A DNA stretch of 64,000 bases, from assembly GCF_902459465.1 (NCBI RefSeq), contig NC_047083.1:126501-190500 (forward strand), given 5' to 3'. Shown piece after piece: positions 24,767-35,880 of this stretch; position 1 is the stretch's first letter; the number at the start of each line of letters is the position of its first letter. Origin of the DNA: Asterias rubens (lineage: Eukaryota; Echinodermata; Asteroidea; Forcipulatida; Asteriidae). The notes below the pieces were generated by a model. The model had not been told where the DNA came from, did not search any database, and was given only the letters and a program-made list of their open reading frames with translations. Position numbers and translations under genes: made by a program.

Positions 24767-26557
24767 ATGGCAGCTGGCAATCATGACCAAGAAAATGAAA
24801 CCAACACATTGATTGAACATCACATGGAGACTGCCATAGAAACTGTTCTTAGCAACCAAGAACAAAGCTATGAGGATTTTATGGGATGTTTTGTTTCTCT
24901 TAAGAAAGGTTAGATTCCTGGATCTACCTTCTGGTCTTCTGCTCTTTTATTTTATATTTTTTACAAATAAATTTCGGACAGATTTGATCACTCAATGTTG
25001 TTTTTTTAATACTCAATGTTGCTTTTTCATCTGTGGAAACATTTTGTTTGTATGTGTTTTTAATGCCAATAAATAATAACAACAAATTTCTAAAAAGTAC
25101 AAAAAGCCGACAGAATACAGTTACAAACAATGGCTGGTATCATTCATTCGACACTCGTCATAATTTGACTAACAATACAATAGCTAGTCTCTGTCCAGTC
25201 AATAATATGTAATAATTTTTGTTTTATATTCGACAGAAGATGTTGCAGCGCACCAAGCCCAAATGATGCAAAAAATGTTACAACGAAGCGACAAAAAAGC
25301 AACAACAGAGATTCAACGTTCAGAGACAGAAGCCTCTAAGGAAGATGACCAAAGAACACATGTCAACATTGAGGAAGAAATTGAAATAGAAGCAAGTTTA
25401 ACTTCCTTACTTTTTAGGGGCGATACAGAATAGATAGTCAATGTTTATTTTTTTAACAATTTTTTGTTTCCTTTTTTATTCTTAGGAACTCGATGACGGA
25501 TATTTTGCTCCAGCACGGAGCTCAATGGATCCGGTTTCCGGACACAAATTTGTTCAGGTACATAATCTTATAAACTATACATCTTTTTGAACAAAACAAA
25601 AGTTTAATGACCTGATGCTTTGACCCTAGCAGAGTCTTTCTGAAGTACCTTCTTTTTTGTTATTGCTTCTTAGTTATTGTTGCTTCTTATTCAATATTGA
25701 CTCTTAATTGTGGTTTTGGGTGTGTAACAAAAAATAAATAAATAAGTCTAATAATATGCCAGAAATGGTAATCCACTTTTTGAGTGGCCCCAAATTGCAA
25801 ATTATTGGTTTGTTTTATCTTAAAATGGCAGGTGGATAACTTTGTAGATGATGCAGAACTTAGTGAAGATGACTTACAAAATACGAATAGTGCTGATGAA
25901 GAACTGGAAGCATCTCCTTACGAGTCTTCATTTTTCCTCAATGAAGATTCATCTAAGATACCATTGAAACTTTCCAAAGACATTGTAAGAGAAGTAGAAG
26001 AAGATGCTGAAGGGGAATCCCCAGTGATGCATCTTGAGCTTCAAGAAGGTCATGATATGAGGACCCTCCCAGGTGAAGCTGAGGATGAGAAAGATGGAAG
26101 ACTCTCCTCCTTATCAGATGATGCAATTCATGAAACTCGGCTCAAGATGTCAACAAAGATGAACCAAGATGTGGATAATTTAGAGCAGTCTAAAGTCAAT
26201 CTTGAGGTACTAGCTAGTTTAAAAGATGTTACTTAATTTTGTTCATATTGCGCATCATTATTAATTGTCATATAAATGTAATTAATTATACTTGTTAAAT
26301 TTTAAACAACACATGTTTGGTTTGGAGATCTTACTCAACAGTTTTACATCATTAAAAATTGTCATTTAAATGTAATTGTTGATACTTTTTCAATTTTAAA
26401 CAATATTATTTGTTTGCTTATCAATTTTCTTCTTCAGATTTCTACAGATGAAGTACAGCCTTTCTCGATGGATAAAGATTTTGATTATGATAATGTAGTC
26501 TTGACGCCTAAATGGGACTCGAACCATACACCCCCTGGCTGGAAGCCAAGTTGCTAA
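24767..26557 (+). CDS. IFTAP: Intraflagellar transport-associated protein (IFTAP / C11orf74 orthologue), 287 aa
   Basis: Coding exons are 24767-24908 (exon starts at 24739), 25237-25391, 25486-25557, 25832-26206 and 26438-26557, closing to 287 residues. From memory of human IFTAP, two blocks align: QVDNFVDDAELSEDDL with the QVDNFLDLEDLD region, and DEVQPFSMDKDFDYDNVVLT with the DEVQLFSLDEEFDYDNVMLT region. The N terminus (EQSYEDFMGCF) also resembles the vertebrate start. The family binds IFT-A components (IFT122) and acts in ciliary transport. The protein is acidic and mostly disordered, and here it ends soon after the DYDNV block (PPGWKPSC). The second intron starts with GC rather than GT: the exon ends GAA at 25391 and continues GCAAGT. 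The frame closes only with that site. Confidence 0.88.
25602..25645 (+). repeat. Fragment of the CCTAGCAGAGTC repeat family
   Basis: TGACCCTAGCAGAGTCTTTC, preceded by TTAATGACCTGATGC, matches the core of the copies at 8596 and 14664. It lies in an IFTAP intron. Confidence 0.6.
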
Positions 26558-28930
26558 ATTTTAAAATTGAAAACTGACTTAAGTGTTTTACATGTATGTA
26601 TATATATAATTGAATGAGCATTGTATACTCGGTGCTTCCTCAAGTATTTCAGAAAAGTTATGGGGTTCTTTTTGTAACAGTCACCAATAGAGGGCGCAAC
26701 ATCAACTGTTTTGGAGGCTGACTGTCAGGGGTGCACCACACTACATACTCATAGAAAACAATACTAATGGTTAAATATTTTTAAAAAACTCAATATTTTG
26801 CTTCAAGTCCCTCCTCTTGAAAAGCTATCAAACATGTTTTCAGACCACTAAACTTCAGATTTCTTTTCAATATTTAGCAGGTCAGCCATTTGGAGTTTTT
26901 GTTTATTACCCGAGAAAAAAACACCACCGAAAAAGCGGTTTTCTATAACTGTGTTTTCTAAAAACTGACTTGCTGCACATCTTCATGAGGCACTCCCCCA
27001 ATTCCAAAGCTAAATAGGACCACATTTATCATGGGGAAACACAAACCCCCATGTTGTGATAAATTCTCATTACACAATCTGTTAACTACATGACCCCCAA
27101 AACACGTTATTACTCAAAAAAAGTATTTATAGTGTATATACTCTTTTTAGAGCCAACACTCCCTCAAAAGAGATATTATTACACATTGTTCTGCAAGGTT
27201 ACTATTCACTTGAGTGTTTATATTATTTCACACCATACAAGGCTTCAAACACCATTTCAAATTATGATGGCTGCTGATGTTTCACTGTATGTGAACCTAT
27301 AATGAATTCTTTACAGGAATTTAGGGTGTGGTATGGTACTCGTTCCTGAACAAGATGAATTATTGTGGGGAGGATGGTCACGCGCAACATGCCACATAAT
27401 CTGGAATGGACTGAGCAGGTATAACAACTTTGTAAAATGGTTAGAATGTCATAGGATTACCTGAATTCATCTGTTGTAGTGGCGTCCAAACACTGATAAG
27501 GGAATAAATATTCAGTTATTTAGGAGAGCCCGAATTGTTTCTTTTAGCTTTGCCAGTCTTTATTTAAACATGTATTTATTATAACAAGCCTGTAGTGTGG
27601 TGAAGTTCTTTGAGGGGGAAATACATTTATGAGAAACAACATTCGGTTTCATGTTTTGTTCCACTTATTTATGTTCTTATCTTGTCATGGGGTTGTCTCT
27701 ACTGATAAGAGAGTGTCACGTTGTATGAAATGGAATAGTCCTACCTGGGCTAGTCTTTCCCCGTGTCCGATCCGCTAACATTCTCAATGCAACGGCTTGG
27801 ACTCTATTGACAAAAAAATCTACATAGGGGAGCTGTTTCGCTATTACATGTACCCCAGCCCTGTCCACAAGTCTTGGCTCTTCGGAGAGAATTCCTGTAG
27901 TTGTTTCGTCAAACCATGGAATCCATCCCTGGTCAAACATGGTCAAACGCGACCCCATGCACAAAAAAACAAAAAACAAAAAATTACAATCCCATATCAA
28001 TCTAATTATCTAAAACATACACTTTGCTAAACAAGTTGTAAAGTCAATAATGGTTTGTTTATTTGCTAATGATCCAAAGTTCGATTCAAACACCAGTTGA
28101 AACCAGATCAGCATGTTGTTATTGTAACTTGGAAGGGGTTGACCAAACTTTATCTTTGGGTTTATTCCGTTTGAGGGAACAACTTGGCCACTTTGGTTCA
28201 ACACTCCATTGCCGAGTGACTTATAGGTGTTGGATTGGAGTCATCACAGCTTTTGCAAAAGAACGTAAGTACCCAAAGTTACACCATCGGAGGATGATAG
28301 TCACGCTCAGTCCCTAACACAAAAAACTATAACAATTTAATACGAATCAAAGAAGTTTTTTCGATAAGGGATAACAATGTCAACTGACACAAGTGGTCAA
28401 TTACATTAAAACATACCTTGTTTTGATTTATAGCTCATAATGATTCTTAAAAATGTGTACACAATTTTGAGATATAAAAATGCCGTGTGACGAATGTGCT
28501 AATTCTTAAAGATGGCTTGCGGGTTCCAGGATCCCCGTTGTTCAAGAGCCTCTCACATAATTATGTTACTGATGAGGTTTACAGAAACACGAAACTATTG
28601 GACACAATGAAGACTTCGTGATTCTTTCAAGAAATTTGCATGGTTCAAGGAAGGAAGTTATAAGAAAAATTCTGAAAAATTGGAAACTGATAAATCGCAT
28701 GACAGAATAAAGCGCTCATTTTTTGTTCTCTTAATTTTCTTTACCACCGAATTTTAAGAGTTTTAAGCGAGTATGTTAGTTAGGGTGTGTGTTTATTAAA
28801 AACTGCAAGATGCCAATTCTAACACAACTGTCCCTTTCAAAATCTACGAATAAATAAGCCAATGTTTTGGGGTTTGTTTTCCAGATAAATCAAGTTCGAT
28901 CGTGTTCTAGAAGCCACCAGGAGAGAAAAC
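26558..28930. other. IFTAP 3' UTR, intergenic DNA and METTL27 promoter region
   Basis: No supported gene. A minus-strand frame at 27716-27955 has varied, non-repetitive composition (for example WIPWFDETTTGIL) and could be a remnant exon or old retroelement, but it has no matching partner exons and no family I recognise. The METTL27 start context, AACATGGCGACA at 28928-28939, resembles a YY1-type motif over the start codon, so transcription probably begins shortly upstream. Confidence 0.4.
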
Positions 28931-30953
28931 ATGGCGACACAAGTACCGGTGGCAGAGAACCTGGACGCAGCTATGCACATACTTCACGCTACTGCCTTGA
29001 ATAAAGACTTTCAAGACGATATTCATAAATTTTACGACGGTTGGGCGAAGGACTATGACAAGGTATTGAAGTTTGGCATTCTAGGGCTAATAATAGTAAA
29101 TGATAATGTCTTCGGGGATTATTTACGGTAATGACTTATTAATTATTTAATGCCAGTATTATTTTATCTAACATTTTCTTGAACAAAAATGGACTTTGAA
29201 ACTTTTTAATAATTATTATTCATACTGAAGCATCTGGACAACGCTAATTACAACGGCCCCGCACTCACCGCAGAAGCTCTAAATAAAGTGCTGTCAGATA
29301 AAAGCGCCCTCATCTTGGACCTTTGTGCAGGAACTGGAAGAGTGGGACAAGAGGTATGGACCTTTATTAATAAAAATGTGCATTAATATTGAGCATACAA
29401 ACAATAAAACTCTCAGTGTTGAGTGTGAGCACTAACACGTTACTCTATTCAATTGATGCTGAGATTATTTACAGTTCTTATTCACTTTTTCCCCCAACTC
29501 CTACGTCACTCAGCTAGCTAAACTTGGTTTCAAGCGGATCGATGGCGTAGACTTTTCACAGCAATGTTTGGACATCAGCGCCTCGAAAGGAGTCTACGAA
29601 AGGCTCATTTGTGATCGTCTCGGCAAAAACAAGATTAAAGGAGTTGATGACGGTACTCCGGTTTTCTTGACATAATGACACCATACATGACTATTACGAT
29701 AAATTTTCTTAAGAAGTTTATTAAATTATTGTTACATGAAAAAATGACCACTCATAATAGGGAAAACATGCAGGCCTATACTTGTTGAACTGGGGGGGGG
29801 GGGGGGGGGGGTTCTGGACATCTTGATACGATAAATAATTTATGACTTTAACAAAGAAACGCATTTTTGTTCGAACCGATGCCATTGCACAAAACCGTTC
29901 CTTCATTCATAATTATTTTGAGATCCGCACCATGCCGCATTTTTTAATGTATGTTTTTTTCCCCTTCCGTTTTTCTAGATTATTATAGTGCGCTGACCTG
30001 CGTTGGAGCGTTATCGATCGGTCACCTGAAAGCAGACGTATTCGATGAATGGAACAGAATTCTCAAAAAAGGTATAAGACACCACTTATTTTATTTCTTT
30101 TAAAAGGCGAATTTACATAATTTGACCATTGGGTTCAGTGTCAGAACTTTTTGTCGGGTTTTGGCGAGACCCGGTTTGTGACGTCCTTTGCTATGTTTGA
30201 GGAGGTACCGTAATCTATGAGTGAACTTTTCCCAAAATGGCCACAAAAGTGGGTAATAACACAGGAAACGCATTCAATCAAACAATAATTATTTATGCTC
30301 AAATTTGTTCTACACAACATGATCAAGAGAGAAAATTGAACATTCTCATTAATAATGCGTGTTGCGATCAGCTGCGAGGATCAGAAGTCGGCGGCCACCG
30401 TTACGTACCATCAAAGCACAAAATAGCGTGCAATCAACCCATTGACAGACCTTGCACAATGCAGATCCTTTTTTGCAGATTGGCCTAATTCTCGGAAACT
30501 GTATCTACAATATTATCAGTCTGCATTAATATGACGTACCCCTACTTATGATCGTGCCGCGCCACAAACGACGAACTGACATCTGATGCCACTACTGCGT
30601 TCCCGAAAGTATCGAAAGGCTGGTTAAACAAAATTCCATAAAGTTTACATTGTTGCAACTGGTGCCGCCTGTGCAGTTTTTTTCTGCTATTAATGAAAGT
30701 GGGCCATAGACGATAACATAAGTTGAAAAGCTTTTTCTTTTTACTGATGTGTACAGGTGGTTTTATGGTTTTTACTCTGAGCTGGGCCATGATGGACGGC
30801 GACCCACAGGAACACATCGACACTATGACTGAGATGAAACAAGTGATTGAGGGTTTCATTCAAGATGGTACATGGGAGTTGGTCGACAAGGTCGACATTT
30901 CCCTTATTCGAAAAGTTGGACGAGCTGACATGTACACCATTCGCCTAGTATAA
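28931..30953 (+). CDS. METTL27: METTL27-like class I methyltransferase, 227 aa
   Basis: Five exons close in frame: 28931-29062, 29231-29353, 29514-29652, 29979-30071 and 30757-30953. The N-terminal FYDGWAKDYDK is typical of the Williams-Beuren METTL27 (WBSCR27) group. The SAM-binding motif I is ILDLCAGTGRVGQEL (residues ~74-88), with the acidic residue after strand 2 in IDGVDFS (~97). A later YSALTCVGALSIGHL segment (~134) matches the region that carries motif IV in relatives. The C-terminal strands include GGFMVFTLS, and the protein ends ADMYTIRLV. At 227 residues it is close to full length for the family. The expected product is a soluble SAM-dependent methyltransferase; its natural substrate is not known to me. 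One intron (30072-30756) holds much of the locus length. Confidence 0.88.
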
Positions 30954-31329
30954 TTGAATAATAGATGATGATTCAGTCAGTTCGGATGTTGATGGAGTAT
31001 TTTCAGGACAATGAGGGCGCTGTGTCCTCCAGACGGGTGTGTATGTATACATGTACCATAAACGCACAAAATTCATGCACATAATTCATGCACAAAACTG
31101 GTTATCATGAAGCTTAAGATAACGATTAAGTTGATTAAAACGTAATTTGTCATGCAACTACTATAGGCGAGGCATAGATTGGTAATCATGACAAACCACA
31201 AAGGGATTATGTGTTTCAACTTTAGAGGAGATTGTTTTAGATAAAGGCTTTTCAGATAATTGGCTTAGAATTGGAGGAGATACAATAATATCTATTGTAA
31301 ATTTGATTTTTTATTTATTTATTTATTTA

Positions 31330-31352
31330 TTTTTTTTTTTTTTTTGGGGGGG
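31330..31352. repeat. Poly-T tract running directly into poly-G
   Basis: About 16 T are followed without a break by 7 G, after (TTTA)n. Similar T-then-G junctions occur at 123-140 and 52663-52687. Confidence 0.8.
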
Positions 31353-31606
31353 CACAACAGAACCTCCAGGGGAGGGGGCAGTTCTAACTAAAATGAAGAA
31401 ATTAATACCATTGGGTCTATAGTGGCAGGAACTGGCATAGAATAAAACAAAGAAATATTAACACAAAATTGGATGGATAGGCCAATATTTCGACTAAACG
31501 CACTTACTATGGCCGATAAACGGTGTGTTTTCTTTTATGTGTTTTGCCCTCTAAAGCCGATGGTCCGAAAAAGGGCAATTTAAAAGGTAAACGTAATTGT
31601 ACGACC

Positions 31607-31727
31607 TAGCCCACCTTGTTGAGCTGTTGATGGCTCCGCTTATAAACATCGGTCTCATCACTGTCAACTGACAGTGATGAGACCGATGTTAAAAGCGGAG
31701 CCATTAACAGCTCAACAAGGTGGGCTA
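31607..31727. mobile_element. Hairpin MITE with ~11 bp target-site duplication
   Basis: Nearly the whole 120 bp element is one inverted repeat: TAGCCCACCTTGTTGAGCTG on the left pairs with CAGCTCAACAAGGTGGGCTA on the right. The arms meet at a central CACTGTCAACTGACAGTG. Only a few mismatches separate the arms. ATTGTACGACC occurs directly on both sides (31596-31606 and 31727-31737), as expected for a target-site duplication. The close match of the arms suggests recent insertion or arm homogenisation. Confidence 0.85.
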
Positions 31728-32092
31728 TTGTACGACCATGTCAACATAACAAATTCAGCTACGCACACCTTTGTTCAGCTACGCACAACATTATTTTTTG
31801 TGTACAAAAATGTTTTGATTACTAATTTTGTTTATCTAAAGTGAGCACATTATTAATATTATTATATTGTCCGCTCAAAATAAACATCTAACTATTACGC
31901 ACAAGAAGAGAGAACCGTGTTTGTTAAATTATTTGCTGCAGACGATTTCACAAAGTTTAGCCTATGAACGTATGCAAATCTTCTCGCGTTTTCACGGAAC
32001 TTGATTGGCTATCTGTAATAATTGCCCGAAGCTAATTGGTCAATAATTTGACCTTCGCGTGACCTTATAGTTCAACGCGCGAAACTGCATTG

Positions 32093-32098
32093 TATAAA
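32093..32098 (+). promoter_or_regulatory. TATA box of the acidic-protein gene
   Basis: TATAAA sits in TGTATAAAAGTGAG. Upstream are ATTGGCT (~32003) and ATTGGTC (~32035), inverted CCAAT-type boxes, and a GCGCGAAA stretch. The start site would fall near 32125, giving a 5' UTR of about 350 nt before the ATG at 32473. Confidence 0.6.
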
Positions 32099-32472
32099 AG
32101 TGAGTAGATTTTTGTGTGAAAATTATTCTTGGTGGTGGACGCGTCTACTCGTTGAACTACATTTTGTAGCTGTTTCAGTAAAAAAAAAACGTAGGCCTAC
32201 TTCAGCTTTAACAAGTTCAGAGGTTTTGACCTAAAATCGGGACTCATCATCCACTCAGTCTCTAATCTAACTCAATAAAACTCAGTGCAGCAAGTGTGTA
32301 CGCAGTGTAGGGAGTGTGTGTTGTACAGACAGTCGCCGAGTCAGTGAATGTGATCGAACCAAAAGAAAATACAAAATCCTCGACAACTCTGCCATTTGCA
32401 TTTTGATCTGCGGTATTTCCAGTCCCACATTTGACTTCTATTCTATAACAGTGACAGACACCACAGGCAAAA

Positions 32473-34242
32473 ATGGCAAAAAAGACACGTGCAACATCAA
32501 GGTAGGTTATTTCCATTTCCATTTCATAAAACCATCATGCTTAATAAAACTATTGCTAAATAATGTCATGACCGTGTCTCATGAGCAATGATCATATGAT
32601 GAGCAATTGAATTTGGCCAGTTTATAAAACTTGGAAAGGACCCCTTCCTTTGCTGATTAAAATATCATGGATGACTTAAGTTCAGGCTTTAAATCAGTTT
32701 GCTTTAAATAAAAATAATGACAATAAAATGTCAACATGCTGGTTATAAATAGTGTCATGACTGTTCACTGTCTGTAGACTTCACTTGTGTAGTGCAACAT
32801 GTGGAAGTCAGAGTTTCACTTTGGTATGAGTATGACATTGAAATTGAACATGTTGAACAACATGACATGGTCATGATGATCATGAGTCCAACATACATCC
32901 TACAAACAACTGTACAAGTTCAACCAACCATCCATGAAAACCACATCTTTTGTAACGACCTTGACATGCTTGATGCACCACTACTACTACGTACTAGAGT
33001 AGTAGTACTTACTAGGCCCGGGCTCGAGTTTATTTTTATTTAGTGATATTTATTTTTACTTAGGCCTACACACACACAGCCACAGACAGGGAAGAGTCCT
33101 CTTACTTGTTACCATTCTATTCTGAAATTTGCGTTGTTGTGTGGTCTTAAATTTTCAATATCAAACACAACTCTACTTTCTGAAGAGGTTTTAAGTTTGA
33201 ATTGAAGTTAAAACCTACACAAATGTGTAGCGATGGCGGTTCTTGAAACTTGATGAAGAGTAAAAAGGCATGCTAACAACTAGCCTACCTAGGCTCAGAC
33301 AATTAAACTGCATCCATATCAGATTGTAATAAATAAATTCATCCATGTCCTCAGGGCTGCGTCATTGGATCCCACATCCATCGTAGAACCACCAATCGGT
33401 GATCTCCCAGACACTGCAAGCAACAATACCACAGAGCCCAACATGCCGGAGGCAGCCAAGGAAATCCCTAGCTCATCAGATGCAGCTACCATGGCAACAC
33501 CAAAATCAGAGAGCAAAGTTACAGGTAGGCAAGGTCAAAGTTCAGAACTCGAGCAAACTTATTTTTGCCATTGTCCCAAATCCATCTCATGCAATACATC
33601 GTTTAAAACCAGGCATTGAACTTCCCTCTTTAAGTTGAAGGGGCACAACTGTTTTCCTTTGCTAAGGCCTAAGGGGCACTTCTACGAGTAAAAGCACAGT
33701 GCAGGGCACCACAACATTTGCTGTGCGTGCCGTGGATCAATTCGAGGCATTAAGTACCAGATGAAGAAAAGTACAGTTATAGCCTGTGGCTAATTTTACC
33801 AGAAACTTCTGATACAACACAGAACAAAGGTGTGTTGGTTTGGTGTTTGTCTCAGTTATATTTTCATGGCGAGAGCAAAATAATGATTTTTTTCCCTTCT
33901 TATTGTCTGTCTATCTTAGAAGCAGCCCAGAATGATGATGATGCAGAAGTTCCTGACCTCAACTCTCCTGCAGACGAATCTGAATCACCCGAGGCACCCC
34001 TGGACCACGACACTCAAGAGCTTGACGATGAGCTACTTGAAGATGCTCTTCATGTCGAAGAAGTCAAGACACAAGAAGATGAGGTTGTAGATGAGCAACC
34101 CAGCAGTTTGGAAGATAACGAGACTGAGAATCGTAAGAGACCTTTAGAGACGATTCAACCTGATGAGGTCATACCGGCTAAGAAGATGATGTCAGAGGTC
34201 AACCAGGATGGGTCGGCCAATACAATCCAATGCGAGGAATAA
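32473..34242 (+). CDS. Small acidic protein with basic ends, unknown function, 173 aa
   Basis: Exons 32473-32501, 33355-33524 and 33920-34242 close in frame through AG|GTAGGT, ACAG|GTAGGC and TATCTTAG acceptor sites. The protein starts MAKKTRATSR, a short basic cluster. Ser/Thr/Pro-rich sequence follows to ~66. A strongly acidic region (QNDDDAEVPDLNSPADESES, DDELLEDALHVEE) covers ~67-135. A second basic patch, RKRPLETIQPDEVIPAKK, lies near 138-155. The pattern suggests a disordered nuclear protein with two possible nuclear localisation signals; this is inference from composition. I recognise no domain or orthologue. The ATG context (AAAAATGGC) is acceptable, and in-frame stops precede it upstream. 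Confidence 0.65.
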
Positions 34243-35880
34243 ACCCCAAACAAATTATGAGTCCATTAATGACCACGTAAAAGAACAATACTGGTGGTCC
34301 TAGAAAAACATCAATTTAAAAACTCAAAACCATCACCCCACCCCCCTAACAAAAGTTATTAAATTTTTACAGAAGTTGAACACTTTATAATTGGCCCAAT
34401 ATATGGGTAGTTGAACACATTTTATCGCTTGAATTTCTAGTTCGTAATTATTTATCATCAGACATTTCAAGTTACTCTTCATAACGTTTTTGAAACAGAA
34501 TGTTTCATTGTTATCAGCGTTTGACACAGTTTAAGCCACAATTTGAGTATTTTACATGCCATTTCTTATTTATATTAGAGTAAAAATCATTAATTTTGAT
34601 TTCACGTCATTGATTCTGTCTCTTAATTTGAGTTTATCTATAAATTATGATACAAAAGACAAAACATTTTTAAATGTACATTCGGAGTCTACCAAGAAAA
34701 TAATTGTTCTAAATGCACTGCTTTATTTAGATCTTGCTTCTTAAGTACAATGGATTATAAAATTAAGCTTTGGTTTTAGTACAAAACAATACAAAACTAC
34801 AAAAATATTTATGAAAATATAAGAAATGTAATTAATGAAGCTTTAAAATCAGCAACATGCCTTAAACTTTTGAGACAACTATGTCCCAAGGAATTTCCCA
34901 AGGATTTTTGGAAATGGTCCAAATATGGCTTGTTCAAAGACTTTAATTTCAGGAATGCAGGTTTTAATAAGTTATATTTCTAGAAAGTTTAAACACAAGT
35001 AAAGTTGGATTTGTGAAATTATAGAGTTGATTTATCAAATAAAAAGTCAAGAGTTACTAAAGATCAAGTCTCGTCCACATCTTTTTAGCCAAATGCAGGG
35101 GAATAGAATATACATATGAAATATATTTTTCCATTATAAAAAAATGGAATGTTTTCACAAACTTTCATCTTTCAATAACATAGATAGCTTGTTGGTAGAG
35201 CACCGTGAATTCAAATCTAGTCTAGTAAATTTGTCTTTGTTCAACCCCAAATCTTTCAATAATTTCAAGAAAACTGCAAGATTTATGTTTTTTGCAAAAC
35301 TACCTAGCTCTCTAAAAAATAAAAACAACTTTGGTCCATTCTCAGCCGTTAAATCTATAAAGATTATAAGAAAAATATAGAGTTACATCAGGAACTAGAA
35401 AAATATTAGTTATCTCATAAGTGAGCATGCATTCCAGCAGATTTGCTCTGCTCACATCATACCAAATTAATTTCCAAGCAAATTTGATGCGTAGATTCCA
35501 AAATGCAAACCCACATCACATCAGCCATGTAAAATAGGTTAATATCTCACTCTGTTGCTATGGACCCACCAATCAGAATCAAGGATTCAAGTTTGCTGGC
35601 AGATAATATTGACTTTAGTACTTGATACTTCAAGTATGAGAAAAAGTATTTAAAAATCTAAAGTACATGATGCAGAGTAAATATCTAATAGTTCAAAGTC
35701 AAAGATCTCCGATTAAATATTTTGCATAAATCCAACAAATGACCAAAGACTCCTGGTAAAATAAGTTCAACTGATCAGCACAAATGCAAAACCTAGTGTT
35801 TAGTACCAGTAACTTAGTAAGATGATCTATTACAGTCACAGACTTCCTAACCAGACGCCTGTTCATTCTAAACCAATCAA
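34243..35880. other. Convergent 3' UTRs / intergenic DNA
   Basis: The acidic-protein gene (+) and the TnT/LIM gene (-) converge here. The sequence is AT-rich with several possible poly(A) signals on both strands. No exon is visible; the + frame at 35144-35380 is low in complexity and unsupported. Confidence 0.5.

Larger units (their letters stand above)
30954..32090. other. METTL27 3' UTR and intergenic DNA
   Basis: The stretch holds a poly-T/poly-G tract (31330-31352) and a perfect-hairpin element (31607-31727). I see no exon between METTL27 and the TATA promoter at 32093. Confidence 0.55.

Noticed and set aside
27716-28000. A 94-codon minus-strand frame of non-repetitive composition
   Set aside because: I could not find partner exons or a family, and the start lies in an A/C-rich low-complexity stretch. 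Left as a possible remnant in the intergenic entry.
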